This document shows, one piece after another, positions 33,126-45,418 of a DNA stretch of 62,000 nucleotides; position 1 is the first letter of the stretch, and every line of letters starts with the position of its first letter. The translations under genes were made by a program, and so were the position numbers. This DNA is from Zygnema cylindricum (taxonomy: Eukaryota; Streptophyta; Zygnematophyceae; Zygnematales; Zygnemataceae). The notes under the pieces are model-generated. The model saw only the letters and a program-made list of their open reading frames with translations. It was not told the DNA's origin and did not search any database. The stretch spans positions 1 through 62,000 of the forward strand of contig JBBHKE010002895.1 of NCBI GenBank assembly GCA_037447655.1, written 5' to 3'.

Positions 33126-34183
33126 TGAAACTCTGAGACCTTCATAAGTCCTCAGAGTGGACAACTTCCAAGAAGCCTCTAGGATAACCCTGACCCATTT
33201 GTGTTTCAGCAAAAATAACTGCCACTTTGGTCGACAAAAACTCTGACCAATTTCACCCCTGTGAAGACAAGACTCCCTTGAGTCAATAGCAAAAAGAATC
33301 TCTGAATTTGCTCCGTTGAGCAGTAAGTTATGGAGGGTCAAAGTTGACCTTTTGTATAGAAGCTCTCTGGGAGAGAGGGTTCTATCTTCTAATTTTTCTA
33401 AGTCCTATCTCTCTCATAGACTCTATCGACTGATGTACGGAGCCAATCAGATTTTAGTTTCGTACACAAAAGTACAGCTGCCGGTGTACTTTCTATACGA
33501 ACATTATACGACATGGCCTAAATGTCTACACGTGTTATGTCCGGATTCGCTCCCTTAATCCTCGGAGATGCCGTGATCCAATGTCATTCCCCCATGTGTC
33601 ATCCGATGTGGCGATGACCACAAACCGCCGAAAATCCTCTTCCGCGATCGCGGCGTTAATTCTGGCTGTCCGATTGAATTCACATTTAATCGTAGCCGTA
33701 ATAAATGCATCCGCAGTATTCGTTTCACTAAAGGAATAAATGCGCGATATTGGTTTCGTACTCGTACCGGAATCCGTACTTTTACATCTACTGGCTCTAT
33801 ATATCCCGTAAAACTATTGCAGTTAAATGAACTATGCTACGTATAAGTGTTTAATTAATTATCAAACCTAATAGTACGTAACACTGATTCTACACTTAAC
33901 GGCTAAGGCTACCGACTACCGGTTGACTGCCGGCCGGTAGGTACCAGGATCAAATCTTGTGGCCGGCACATACCTTTTAGTAAATTAAACCCCTAACTAA
34001 AATATATATTCCCGTAAACCTCTGGATAGCCTAGGTAGCCATGGCTCTAGCTCCCTCTCCAATTTCTCAGTGACTGCGACAAGTTTGAGAGTTGGAGAGA
34101 GAAGTTAGAGGTAGACTGCCTCGGCTTCTTTCTTATTTCTATTCAGACCTAGAAAATACTTTAAAAGACCATTAATTTCTACA
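33126..34183 (-). repeat. LTR-B copy 1 (3' LTR of Copia-B1, 1058 bp)
   Basis: Read on the minus strand it runs from TGTAGAAATTAATGG (34183) to CTCAGAGTTTCA (33126). It inserted into gag of Copia-A3, because A gag stops at GTGG (33125). It shares its plan with LTR-A (AGCCATGGCT, GACTGCGACAAGTTTGAGAG, CTAGAAAATAC), so the two LTR families are related. It differs at roughly one base in ten from the other LTR of the same element near the outer end. Confidence 0.88.
33893..33974 (+). other. tRNA-like block, weak, antisense in LTR-B copy 1
   Basis: It occupies the same place as the LTR-A block and shares the 9-mer TAACGGCTA with it. The B-box-like word is GGATCAAATCT (7 of 11), and TTTT follows at 33975-33978. 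It is a weaker Pol III candidate than the LTR-A block; more likely a decayed or diverged relative. Confidence 0.4.
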
Positions 34184-37100
34184 CTCCCCTTATTTTCTAG
34201 TCAATCTTTAATTTCAGACCACACTTTTCCCTGCAGAAAATTAGCTTAGGGGAAGGCACAGGTTTGGTCATCATATCTGCTACCATCTCACTATCTGGTC
34301 GGTACTCTAAACTGATTATTTTGTTTTCTACTTTCTCTCTAACAAAGCTGAGTCTAATGTCCATGTGTTTAGCTTTAAAATGATGTTAGGATTGGCAGAA
34401 ATAGTGATTGCTTCCTGATTATCACAAAAAAAATTATGCACACCACTCTTAAGGTGACCAAGCTCACCAAGCAAAGACTTGACCCACATCAATTCTTTTA
34501 CAGCAGAGCAAGAGGCCATATACTCAGCCTCCATGGTGGACTGAGCAATAACCTTTTGCTGTTTGTTACTCCAACAGCAAGCTCCATCACCCACATATAA
34601 TACACATCCAGAAGTGCATCTCCTCATCGGAGCATCACCATAACTGGAATCACTCCAAGTAGTGATGTCAGTATTCTCCCCGCCCAAATGCAACCATAGA
34701 TCCCTAGTTCCTATCAAATATCTAAGGACTCTCTTAGCTACCTCCCAATCTCTCTTAGTGGGAGCATTTAGACTTCTACTCAGCACTCCTATAGCTGCAG
34801 CTAAATCCGGTCGGGTACAATTCATAAAATAGATTAGACTTCCCACTACATGCCTGTAAGGAATAGTCTGCATGAACTTTTGTTCTTCGGGAGATAATTC
34901 CTCGTCTAAGACTATGACTCTTTCTTCCTCACTCCCCTCACTTCCCTTCTTCAATTCCATTGGAGTTGTACAACTATTAGCTTTATCCATTTGAAATTTT
35001 TCAATCATGTTCCCTATTGCTTCTTTTTGAGTCAATCTTATAATTTTTCTTTTTCGGTCTCTCTCTACTTGAATTCCCAATATATATTTTGCTTCCCCCA
35101 TATCCTTCATTTCAAATCTCCCCTTAAGATCGGTTTTCAGTTTATTAATTTTTTCCATTGATTTACTTAAGACAGGCAAATCATCAACATAAATTATAAT
35201 AAATATAAAACCTTCCTCATCTTCGAAAACATAAATTGAGTGATCTGAGCTGATCCGGATTTATCCCATATCGGTAAGAAACTCAACAAGCTTCTTATTC
35301 CACTCTCGAGGCACCTGTTTCAAACCATAAAGAGATTTTATCAGCCGGCATACCTTACTCTCCTCTCCTTCCTCCACAAACCCTTCGGGTTGTCGCATAG
35401 AGATCTCCTCATCCAATTCTCCATGCAAAAAGGTTGTCTTGATGTCCATCTGGTGCACTTCCATGTCTTCCGCTGCTGCTAGGGTGAGAAGTATGCGGAC
35501 GGAGGGAAATTTGACCACCGGGGCAAAGGTATCTTCGTAGTGAATTCCCTCTTTTTGTGTAAATCCCTTTGCCACTAATCGAGCCTTGTAGCTCTCAATT
35601 GTGTTATCTTGGTTCAGTTTTAATTTGAAAACCCACTTACAACCGATTGTTTTTCGGTTAGGTGGACAATCTACCAGCTCCCAAGTATCGGCTGCCATAA
35701 TTGAGGCCATCTCCTCATTGATGGCTGTCTTCCACCGGTTTTTTTCTGGACAAGTCATTGCCTCTCCATAAGTTTGAGGTTCTTTTTGATGAGATAGTTT
35801 AGTTACCTTGTTATTAACCTGTTTTTCTTGTAGTCTTTTGCTACTTCTCCTCCCCCCCTCAAAATCTGAGGCTGGAATAGATGGTTCTCGTGGATTCTTT
35901 CGAATAAACTCGGCTTCTCCTCTATCCCTTGATTCCGAATCAATTTCCACCACGTCTTCCGCTTCGAGTAGAGTTGTCACTGGAGTTTCCACAGCCGAGT
36001 CCTTTTCGGTCTGATTTGTATTTGCAAGAATGTCATCTTCTCTACAACCTGGATAGTTAGGGAGCTCAAAGTCATCGGAATTTTCTGACTCAAATCTGAT
36101 TTTTACTGACTTTGAATACTTGAAGGGATCCACAGACTTTCCTTCATCCATAACTACTAGATGCTTTACTAAGATTATATCTTCCCTTTTTAGATCGTAA
36201 ACTCAATATATTTTAACATCCTCATGATATCGTAATAAGTATCCCGGTTTTTCTTTAGGATCTAGCTTCCAATTGGACCGATCTGTATCTAGATTGAATA
36301 CTTGACTGCCAAAAAAATTTAAGTGAGATAAGTTTGGTTTCCGGCCAGTCCATCTCTCATAAGGTGTTTGATCTTTTATAGCTGAAGTAAGAACTCTATT
36401 TTTGAGGTAATTAGCACAGTTCATTGCTTCTGCCCAAAACCTTTTTCATATCTTCTTATCTGACAACATACTTCTAGCACTATCACTTAGTGTTCAATTT
36501 AACTTTTCAGCTACCCCATTCTGTTTCGGGTTTTTTGGAACTTTCTTTTGGTGTTAGACCCCATCTTCCCTCAAAAAATCCTCAAACTTGTTAGAAAAAT
36601 ACTCTCCACCATTGTCACTCCTTATTCTCTTGATTGGAGTTTCATGAAGTTTTTTGCTCCATGTTTTATATTGTCTAAAACAATCCTGAGCTTCGGACTT
36701 ATTTTTCAAAAGATACACTTGGGAATACCGAGACCAATCATCAGTGATAGTCATCATAAATCTCTTCCCCCCCGGTGAGGGCACTTTAGCCGGTCCCCAA
36801 ATATCTGTGTGTACTAGATCTAGAATTTTTTCTCCCTTATAGGTGGCTGTTTTTGGAAAGGGTAATCTGCGTGTTTTACCTTGAGCACATCCACTACAAT
36901 CACTTATATTATCATTCTCACTAAACTTAATCCCTTCCACTACTCCCATCATTTTCATCTCTCTTAACTTGTCTAGATTCACATGCCCAAGCCTCTTATG
37001 CCACATCATAATATCATGAACACCAGCATAATAAAGTTTCTTCTTTATGTTACTTAAAACCAACCTAAACATCCCATGGCTACCTTTCTTAGCAATGAAA

Positions 37101-38554
37101 TAGACATCCTCCTCAAAACTAGCAGTAAAGACTCCTTCCCTAGTGCTAGTAAAAAAACCCTTATCATCTAATACAGATGTAGAGATGAGGTTTTTGTTCA
37201 GCTCCGGCATAAACAATACATCGCAGAATGTTACTATGGATGTCTTTCCTTCTACTAACACTTTCAAATCAACCGATCCTACAAGAGTAGTGGTGACTAT
37301 CCTCCCAACCCCGTACTCTATCTCTACGGTGAGAATCTTTCTTATCTTAGTGAACAGGTGCCTATCCTTACACATGTGCATGGGGGCACCTGAATCTACA
37401 ATCCAACCTGCTTCACCTTTCAATCCACCGTAAGCACATTTCTGCCTTCGTGGTATTTCGACCTCGTTTTTTGCCTCCAACTCCTCATCTAAAAGGAGCT
37501 CATTGTCCTCGTCCTCAGATTCTGTCTCATGTACCTATGTCACAAGGGCCTTTTTCTTTCCTCTCGGGATACCACCGGTCTTCCCCTCCTTTAACCAAAG
37601 CTCGGTTAACTTAGTGCACTCTGCCATATAGTGCCCAGGTTTCTTACAAAAATGACATAAACCTTTAGGAGCCCTTGGTCCGAACTCGTCGGTCTAATAT
37701 TTCTGCTCCCTCCCCCCATAGTTTCCGACCGGTTTCCGGGAATCCTTGTTCCAATAATCGGTCGCAGTTGCCAAGGCTTGGCCACTCTTTCCTCCCCTTC
37801 GGATCTCAATCGTATTCTCCGGAACGAGAATCATCCCTACCACAAAGTTCAATATCCACCTTGAGTCTGGCAAGTCCTGCACACGGTTGACTATGTTTTC
37901 GAACTCATCGGGTAACTTCATCAGTAAACAGTTAACCTTTTCGTTTTCACTAAAATCTTTTCCCGCACTCTCTAGCTCCATGAAGAGTGTAGCAAGCTCA
38001 TTGCAAAAATCCAACATCCCTCCCCCTTTGTATGCATACTCATTAACTTTCTGATCAGCCAACTGTTGTTGCTGAATCGTACCACTTCGCTACATCTCTA
38101 TGAGAGCCATCCAAAGATCGGATGCCCTTTCTACCTGCAAATGAGAACATGCAAGTCCTTGAGTGAGATGGCGTAGGATGAAGTGCTTTGCCGCCATATT
38201 GTTGAAGTCCCAGGTTTCAATATAATTACCCTCGTTCCTCGGAATAGGTGTCATGAATACCGAACCAGTTGTTATTGGTGTGGTTGCCTTCTTCTCCTTT
38301 CTTTTGTCCACCACCTCTCCTTCTTTTGTTTCCTCCGTTGAAGGTGGATCCTCTTCCCTGGTGAATTTGCTTCCTCCAAACCTAAGAGGAATTCCAAGAA
38401 TTGATGGACGCCCCAACCGTCCACTCACTATCCCCCAAAACCTTTTTTCGCATAGAGCTCCTATCAATATACTTTCCCAGTATATGAATCTAGTTCCATT
38501 AAAGATTGGTACCCTAGAGGGTGGGCGCATAACCTGAAACTCTGAGACCTCCAT
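34184..38554 (-). pseudogene. Copia-B1 gag-pol, decayed
   Basis: Gag starts with the ATG at 38554 inside the LTR (MEVSEFQVMRPPSRVPIFNG; 38090-38554) and continues in 37694-38062. The zinc knuckle lies near 37640. The protease WIVDSGAPMHMC, the maturation region and the integrase start (MMWHKRLGHVNLDKL, HTDIWGPAKVPSPGGKRF, RSDNGGEYFSN) form one 308-codon frame (36554-37480). Integrase continues in 36203-36424, and RT in 35261-36151 (GCKWVFKLKLNQDNTIESY, KTTFLHGELDEEI). The catalytic YVDD region is disturbed near 35190-35260. RT end and RNase H are in 34328-35179. Stops and frameshifts separate these blocks. It is one of the more complete copies. Confidence 0.9.
38520..38534 (-). promoter_or_regulatory. 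Primer binding site of Copia-B1, half-tRNA-iMet type (14 of 15)
   Basis: On the minus strand GGTTATGCGCCCACC stands directly after the LTR end TTTCA. It matches the complement of the initiator tRNA-Met anticodon region at 14 of 15 bases. It is also read as gag codons (VMRPP). Confidence 0.85.
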
Positions 38555-39575
38555 AAGTCCTCAGAGTGGACAACTTCTAAGAAGCCTCTAAGATTACAGT
38601 GACCCCTTTGTGTTTCAGCAAAAATAAGTGCCACCCTGGCAGACAAAAACTCTGACCAACTTCACCCCTATGAAGAGAAGACTCCCCTGAGTCGATAGTA
38701 AAAAGAATCTCTGAATTTGCTCCCCTGAGTAGTAAGTTATGGAGGGTCAAAGTTGTCTTTTTGTACAGAAGCTCTCAAGGAGAGAGGGTCCTATCTTCTA
38801 ATTATTCTAAGTCCTATCTCTCTCACACACTCTATCTACTGATGTACAGAGCCAATAAGATTTCAGTTTCGTACACAAAAGTACAGCTGCCAGTGTACTT
38901 TCTGTACGAACATTGTACGACATGGCCTAAATGTCTACACGTGGTATGTCCAAATTCACTCCATTAATCTTCGGAGATGTCGCGATCCAATGTCATTCCG
39001 CCACGTGTCATCCGATGTGGCGATGACCACAAACCGCCGAAAATCGTGTTCCGCGATCTCGGTGTTAATTCCGGCTGTCCGATTAAATACACATTAAATC
39101 GTATTCGTAATAAATGCATGCGCGGTATTCGTTTCACTAAAGGAATAAATGCGCGGTATTGGTTTTCGTACTCGTACCGGAATCCGTACTTTTACATCTA
39201 CTGGGTCAATGTATCAAGTAAAACTATTGCAGTTAAATGAACTATGCTACGTAGAAGTGTTTAATTAATTATCAAACCTAATAGTACGTAACACTGATTC
39301 TACACTTAACGGCTAAGGCTACCGACTACCGGTTGACTGCCGGCGGTAAGTACCAGGATCAAATCCTGTGGCCGGCACATACCTTTTAGTAAATTAAACC
39401 CCTAACTAAAATATATGTTCCCGTAAACCTCTAGATAGCCTAGGTAGCCATGGCTCAAGCTCCCTCTCCAATTTCTCAGTGACTGCGACAAGTTTGAGAG
39501 TTGGAGAGAGAAGTTAGAGGTAGACTGCCTCGGCTTCATTCTTATTTCTACTCAGATCTAGAAAATGCTTTAAAA
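38535..39575 (-). repeat. LTR-B copy 2 (5' LTR of Copia-B1), outer tip lost
   Basis: It runs from CTCAGAGTTTCA (38535, inner end) to about 39575, where CTTTAAAA meets inverted family C integrase. About 15 terminal bases (TGTAGAAATTAATGG side) are missing compared with copy 1. The last 20 bases at the inner end encode the first gag codons. Confidence 0.88.
39301..39383 (+). other. tRNA-like block, weak, antisense in LTR-B copy 2
   Basis: As at 33893: TAACGGCTA at its start, GGATCAAATCC (8 of 11 for the B box) and TTTT at 39384-39387. The flanking GCCGGC words can form a hairpin around the B-box-like part. Confidence 0.4.
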
Positions 39576-40317
39576 AGCAAAGGCATGAGATACATACTCT
39601 CCCCCATTATCCGGTCTTTGATGGACGCGAATATCTGTATTGGGCAGATTTGGTTAAGTCTAATACTCCTTCTGGAGCTGCTCTTTCTGTCGATGCTCCT
39701 CCCAATACACGCCTTGTGCGGCAATCTAGGGAACCAACAGTTCCCGCGTCAAATTTTCCGGGGGGAAGAAGGCAAAGCAGCCGCCTTCGAGGCGACCGAG
39801 TTGAGAGTGCTTTTTTTGCAAGCACAGGGGAGCCGCTTACTATTCATGAAGCTTTTTCCGTTCCTGAAAAGGATCATTGGATCTCGGCTGCAAATGAAGA
39901 GATAAAATCAATTATGGAAGCCCAAACTTGGGAACTTGTGGAGCTCCCACCGAACCGGAAAGCTATCGGTTGTAAGTGGGTCTTCAAATTAAAATTGAAT
40001 CCTGATAATACAATTGAGAGGTACAAAGCTAGACTGGTTGCTAAGGGATTTAGCCAAAAGGAGGGAATTGACTATGAAGAGACCTTCTCTCCTGTGGTTC
40101 GCTTTCCTACTGTTAGAGTTTTGCTATCTCTTGCTGCAATAGAGGATATGGAATTGCATCAGATGGATGTTAAGACGGCTTTCTTGCATGGTGATTTGGA
40201 GGAAGTAATTTATATGAAGCAGCCAGAGATGTATGCCCAAAAAAAGGAAAGAAAATCTGGTCTGTAAACTGTTGAAGTCCCTGTATGGTCTAAAACAAGC
40301 TCCTCGGCAATGGAACC
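39576..40317 (+). pseudogene. Copia-C chimera: inverted integrase, gag start, RT
   Basis: 39576-39612 is family C integrase on the minus strand (compare 48470-48500). 39613-39657 is gag on the plus strand (FDGREYLYWADLVK). From 39658 it is the region before RT and RT itself on the plus strand (SNTPSGAALS, GCKWVFKLKLNPDNTIERYKARLVAKGF, HGDLEEVIYMKQPEMY), with a frame break near 40260. Gag and pol join in frame (ADLVKSNTPSG) at a shared TCT, so most of gag, protease and integrase were deleted. It stops in the RT phrase QWNL and meets the LTR-C end at 40318. Confidence 0.88.
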
Positions 40318-41028
40318 TGAAAATTTACCACAGTGTAGATAACATACAAAGGAACACACACACAAAATTTCAATGAATTCCGCTCTCAGATCTGTGAGAT
40401 ATGCAGAAATGAAATTACATAAAACTGAGTGTACAGTTTTCATATCATTTGTTCCTAATGAATCAAATTCACTAAGTCCTACTTCTATGCACCGAAACTA
40501 CACTAAGCTGTACGGAGGCATTCCAGCCGTACATCTAACATTCTAACACAACAAATATTGTGAGTATACCTGTGTACTGAAGGTATGTCATAAACCACAT
40601 TCTCAACACTAGACAACTAATTCACTACATACAAAATTATGTTCTACCAAATATTTACACCCAAGTTCAGACAACGTAAAGTGATAGTGATCTAGTCTTG
40701 CCGATAGTGATCTAGTCACGCCTCGTAAGTAATTGTTGGCGCCGGCTGTCAACCGTCCGATTAGAGGATTTCGGACCGTAGAATTGACTTCACGAATTCC
40801 CGTGGTCCTGCCGAATTTCCGTATGTCCACGGAGGACATACTCACGCATTTCTCTCAATTGACGACGCGTGTCCCAAGTTTGAATGAACCGTGAACTCCC
40901 AACTTCACTGTCACACTAATTTTGGTAAGTACTGAACCGAACTCAACCAAAAATAACTTAAGTCCTCAACAACTCTCTCTCCCTCACAACTGAGGCATAG
41001 AGAGGACTAAAGCTTTCTAAAAACAACA
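40318..41028 (-). repeat. LTR-C copy 1 (711 bp)
   Basis: On the minus strand it begins TGTTGTTTTTAGAAAGC (41028) and ends GGTAAATTTTCA (40318). The polypurine tract (CTTTAGGGGAG on the minus strand) adjoins at 41029-41039. It contains the direct repeat GATAGTGATCTAGTC twice (about 40683-40718). It is unrelated in sequence to LTR-A and LTR-B. Confidence 0.88.
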
Positions 41029-42853
41029 CTCCCCTAAAGCTTTAGACTCTTCTAGTCACTCAGTCCACATGCCTCTCTACAGAACTTCAATTTGGGAGTA
41101 GGTAAGGGTTTCGTCATCATATCAGCCACCATTTGCTCATCCGGTAAATAACTCAATTTTAGGACATTTCCTATCACATTTTCTCTTACAAAATGTAGCT
41201 TGATATCTATGTGCTTACTTTTAAAGTGATGACTGGGATTAGATGCAATAGCGATTGCTGCCTGATTGTCACACCACACTATCTGTGGTCCAGATTGCAT
41301 AAAGAGAAGCTCTTGGAGAAGAGACTTTACCCAAAGTAACTCCTTAACTGCAAAGCTAGCAGCCATGTACTCAGCCTCACTAAAAGACTAAGCTATTACC
41401 TTTTGAAGTTTGCTGCTCCAGCAACAAGTTCCACTTCCGATCTTCAAAATGTATCTTGTGGTGGAGCGTCGGCTGGGCATATCTCCGTAGCTCGCATCGC
41501 TCCATGTATGAATTTTGACTTCCCCTCCACCGAGAGAGAGTCTAAGATTTCGAGTTCCTGCAAGATAACGAAGAACTCTCTTTGCTGCCTCAAAGTCCGA
41601 CTTCTTTAGATTTTGCAAGCTTCGGCTCAAGGCTCCAACCGCTCCTGCGATGTCCGGACGAGTACAATTCATGAAATAAATGAGGCTTCCGACAATCTGC
41701 CTGCAAGGAATGGAGGTTATAGAATCTGCCTCCCCTGAATCTAAGAAATCATCAACCAAAACACCACCATCCGTTTCGGTGCCCTCCAATTTCTGCCTGA
41801 ATTCCATAGGAGTGGCACTCCCCTTTGCGTCTAACATGCCAAACTTTTCTAACATGTTCTTGATTGCTTCCTTTTGAGTTAAATAAATAATTTTTTGTTT
41901 TGTGTCTCTTTCTACTTGAATTCCTAGAATATACTTAGCCTCACCCAAGTCTTTCATTTCAAACCGGGAATTCAAAGCTGATTTTATTTTATTAATCTCA
42001 TTGATGGATTTGCTATTCAATAGCAAATCATCTACATAAACTGCCACATAAATCACTCCATCATCACCTTGCATTACATAGACTGAGTGATCTGAACTGA
42101 TCCTGGTAAAGCCAAGATTGGTTAAAAACTCATCTAATTTCAGGTTCCATTGCCTGAGAGCTTGTTTTAGACCATAGAGAGACTTCAATAGTTTACAGAC
42201 CAGATTTTCTTTCCCTTTTTCTGCATACATCTTTGGCTGCTTCATATAAATTACTTCCTCCAAATCACCATGCAAGAAAGCCGTCTTAACATCCATCTGA
42301 TGCAATTCCATATCCTCTATTGCAGCAAAAGATAGCAAAACTCTAACAGTAGGAAAGCGAACCACAAGAGAGAAGGTCTCTTCATAGTCAATTCCCTACT
42401 TTTGGCTAAATCCCTTAGCAACCAGTCTAGCTTTTTACCTCTCAATTGTATTATCAGGATCCAATTTTAATTTGAAGACCCACTTACAACCGATAGCTTT
42501 CCGGTTCGGTGGGAGCTCCACAAGTTCCCAAGTTTGGGCTTCCATAATTGATTTTATCTCTTCATTTGCAGCCGAGATCCAATGATCCTTTTCACGAACG
42601 GAAAAAGCTTCATGAATAGTAAGCGGCTCCCCTGTGCTTGCAGAAAAAGCACTCTCAACTTGGTTGCCTGGAAGGCGGCTACTTTGCCTTCTTCCCCTCG
42701 GAAAATTTGACGCGGGAACTATTGGTTCCCTATATTGCCGCACAAGGCGTGTATTTCGAGGAGCATCGACAGAAAGAGCAGCTCCAGAAGGAGTATTAGA
42801 CTTAACCAAATCTGCCCAATACAGATATTCGCGTCCATCAAAGACCGGATAAT
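41029..42853 (-). pseudogene. Copia-C1 pol, internally deleted (gag start fused to RT-RNase H)
   Basis: From right to left: a 45-bp gag piece (42809-42853), the pre-RT linker and RT start (42435-42809), RT (41388-42365, with FTRISSDHSVYVMQ and IYVAVYVDDLLLNSKS), and RNase H (41052-41366, WCDNQAAIAIASNPSHHF). Stops interrupt at about 42434 (GAG AGG TAA), 42395 and 41387. The same in-frame gag-RT fusion as at 39657/39658 shows that both arms descend from one deleted cDNA. Confidence 0.88.
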
Positions 42854-43040
42854 GGTGGAGAGTATGTATCTCATGCCTTTGCTGGTTTTTTGAAAGAAAA
42901 TGGCATCTTTCGTGAATTTACTGCTCCGTACGCACCGGAACAAAATGGTGTTCCCGAGAGACTTAATCGGACTTTGACTAAATGTGCTTCATCTATGATG
43001 GCCGATAAAGGTGTGGATCCAAAGTTTTGGGGGGAAGCTT
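42854..43040 (+). pseudogene. Copia-C0 integrase core, 5' part
   Basis: The plus strand reads DNGGEYVSHAFAGFLKEN, then PEQNGVPERLNRTL and ADKGVDPKFWGEA, the integrase core with its conserved Asp and Glu surroundings. It joins inverted gag at its left through a shared CGG and is interrupted at 43040 by solo LTR-E. It continues at 44340. Confidence 0.88.
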
Positions 43041-44339
43041 TGTTGTTTTGAAGATTTAGTTTCGCGCGTACGTGAAATTTGGTGCGCATGCGACGTTTCG
43101 TGCGTAAATATTTACCTGATGTTCTGTGGAGGTTTGAAGAGATTTGTGGATCGGGGGAGTAAGTGTACGAGTGAAATAAATATGCCGTAAGGAACAAATT
43201 GAGTGGTGCTGAATGCGCTAGAAAATGGATGGCGGATCGCGAAGGGATCCGTTATGAAATGTTTGAAATATCTGAATATGTACGCCGACAGTTTTGAGCG
43301 TCATATTTGGATAATTGTATTTTATTTGTGACACGCCGGATTTATTGCAAATGACGTGGTTACGGTACGGTTTTATTTGGATGACATGATGTCGTTTCGT
43401 CAAGTGGAATTCTGTTTGGATTTTTGTGACCACGCTTCGCGAAATCAACGGTTCCGAATAAGAGTTACGGACGGCGGAAAAAGGCCGCCGTTATTTTCAA
43501 GTAGTGGTGACGCGAAATCGCGTCAATCACACGATATTTATATTTGGACGTTCCGGATTGTTCGACAAAATTTGAGGAGTTTCGTTGAGTGACTCAGCAT
43601 GACTCAGCATACGATTTGGTGTCGGTGTAAATATTTGGAGTAACATTGTTTTGTCTTTTGCATTATTATAAATTAGTGTTGATTATGATGTTTATATTTA
43701 GGTGATCAATTAGGGTTTTGATAGTTTAATTTGTGTGTGTACAATATCATACTTGTAGACAAGTGTACGCTTACGATTGCTTGACTCTCAGGTGTACGCT
43801 TACGATTAGTTTGATTTAGTGACAGTTATGCATAATGTATGTTGGTTATTTTGACACTTAGTGATTCATTGACAGCTCACAAGTGTATATATAGGAATGA
43901 GCTTTGTTAGGAATTAATAATCAATGCTGGTTAGTAAAGTGGGGACCGAAGATGTAGACTTTTAGGGTTGCCGATTAGGTCATGCACTTTGAATGATATA
44001 ATGATTATTTAATTATACTTTGATTATACTTTTGTTTATGTGAAATGCATTTGTCTTTATTATTTATTTATGTTATTTTATATATATATGTTTGATATGC
44101 ATTTTTTCTATGCATTTGTCCTAGGGTTTGTTTATGTCGATTATTCCATCAAACCTTAGATGATGTCATAGGGTTTATTTATGTTGATTATTCCATGAAA
44201 CCCTAAATGTTGTTTGTTGCGTCTGTGTACGCATATGGAGGATGCATTTCATATGATTGTTCATCGACCTATTTTTGCTTAGCTTTTTGCATGATAGTTT
44301 GGGTCGCTTCTGCGGTCTATTTTAGACCAAAGAACAACA
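43041..44339 (+). mobile_element. Solo LTR, family E, copy 2 (1299 bp)
   Basis: It starts TGTTGTTTTGAAG and ends AAGAACAACA, with TG...CA ends and a perfect 5-bp duplication AGCTT (43036-43040 and 44340-44344). Removing it and one AGCTT restores the integrase frame (GEAFHCAS in other copies). TATATATAGG at 43886-43895 is a likely core promoter, giving plus orientation. The copy at 22130-23564 is the same family, inverted. Confidence 0.85.
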
Positions 44340-45418
44340 AGCTTTTCATTGTGCTTCCTACATCAGAAATAGAATGGAAACCCGGGCTGTTAGGGGTAAG
44401 ACACCTTATAAAGTTTGGACAGGCAAAAAGCCAAATGTTAGTCATTTTAGAGTTTTTGGTAGCAAATGTTTTATCTTGGATAATCTTCCTAATTGGAAGC
44501 TTAGTCCAAAATCTTTACCCGGTGTCTTTTTAGGCTATGATGATGAATCTGCAGCTTATACAGTGTATAATCCTCAGAGAGGATGCCTTCAAACAGTGAG
44601 GAATATTCAAATTAATGAAGAAAGTCAATCTGTTGACGTTTTTAGCATGGGTGCAGCTGAAAGGAATGAGAAAATACAAGAGTATATCATTCTTGAGCAG
44701 GAACCTTTTACTCCATCCTCTTCTACTTCTTCTACCTCTCTCCCAAATGCCTCTGGGCTGTCTAATACTCCTTCTGGAGTTGCTCTTTCTGTCGATGCTC
44801 CTCCCAATACACGCCTTGTGCGGCAATCTAGGGAACCAACAGTTCCCGCGTCAAATTTTCCGGGGGGAAGAAGGCAAAGCAGCCGCCTTCGAGGCGACCA
44901 AGTTGAGAGTGCTTTTTCTGCAAGCACAGGGGAGCCGCTTACTATTCATGAAGCTTTTTCCGTTCCTGAAAAGGATCATTGGATCTCGGCTGCAAATGAA
45001 GAGATAAAATCAATTATGGAAGCCCAAACTTGGGAACTTGTGGAGCTCCCACCGAACCGGAAAGCTATCGGTTGTAAGTGGGTCTTCAAATTAAAATTGA
45101 ATCCTGATAATACAATTGAGAGGTACAAAGTTAGACTGGTTGCTAAGGGATTTAGCCAAAAGGAGGGAATTGACTATGAAGCGACCTTCTCTCTTGTGGT
45201 TCGCTTTCTTACTGTTAGAGTTTTGCTATCTCTTGTTGCAATAGAGGATATAGAATTGCATCAGATGGATGTTAAGACGGCTTTCTTGCATGGTGATTTG
45301 GAGGAAGTAATTTATATGAAGCAGCCAGAGATGTATGCAGAAAAAGGGAAAGAAAATCTGGTCTGTAAACTGTTGAAGTCCCTGTATGGTCTAAAACAGG
45401 CTCCCCGGCAATGGAACC
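44340..45418 (+). pseudogene. Copia-C0 integrase end and RT
   Basis: It continues the integrase after the solo LTR: FHCAS, RNRMETRAVRGKTPYKVWTGKKPN, then the linker (SNTPSGVALSVDAPP) and RT (GCKWVFKLKLNPDNTIERYK, VKTAFLHGDLEEVIYMKQ, SLYGLKQAPRQWNL). The frame from 44374 is open for more than 340 codons. It stops exactly where LTR-C begins, at the same RT base as at 40317, so YVDD and RNase H are missing. Confidence 0.9.

Noticed and set aside
43041-44339. DNA transposon with GTTGTT ends and 7-bp duplication
   Set aside because: The ends can be read that way, but TG...CA tips with a perfect 5-bp AGCTT duplication and a TATA-bearing 1.3-kb body fit a solo LTR better; kept only as an alternative.
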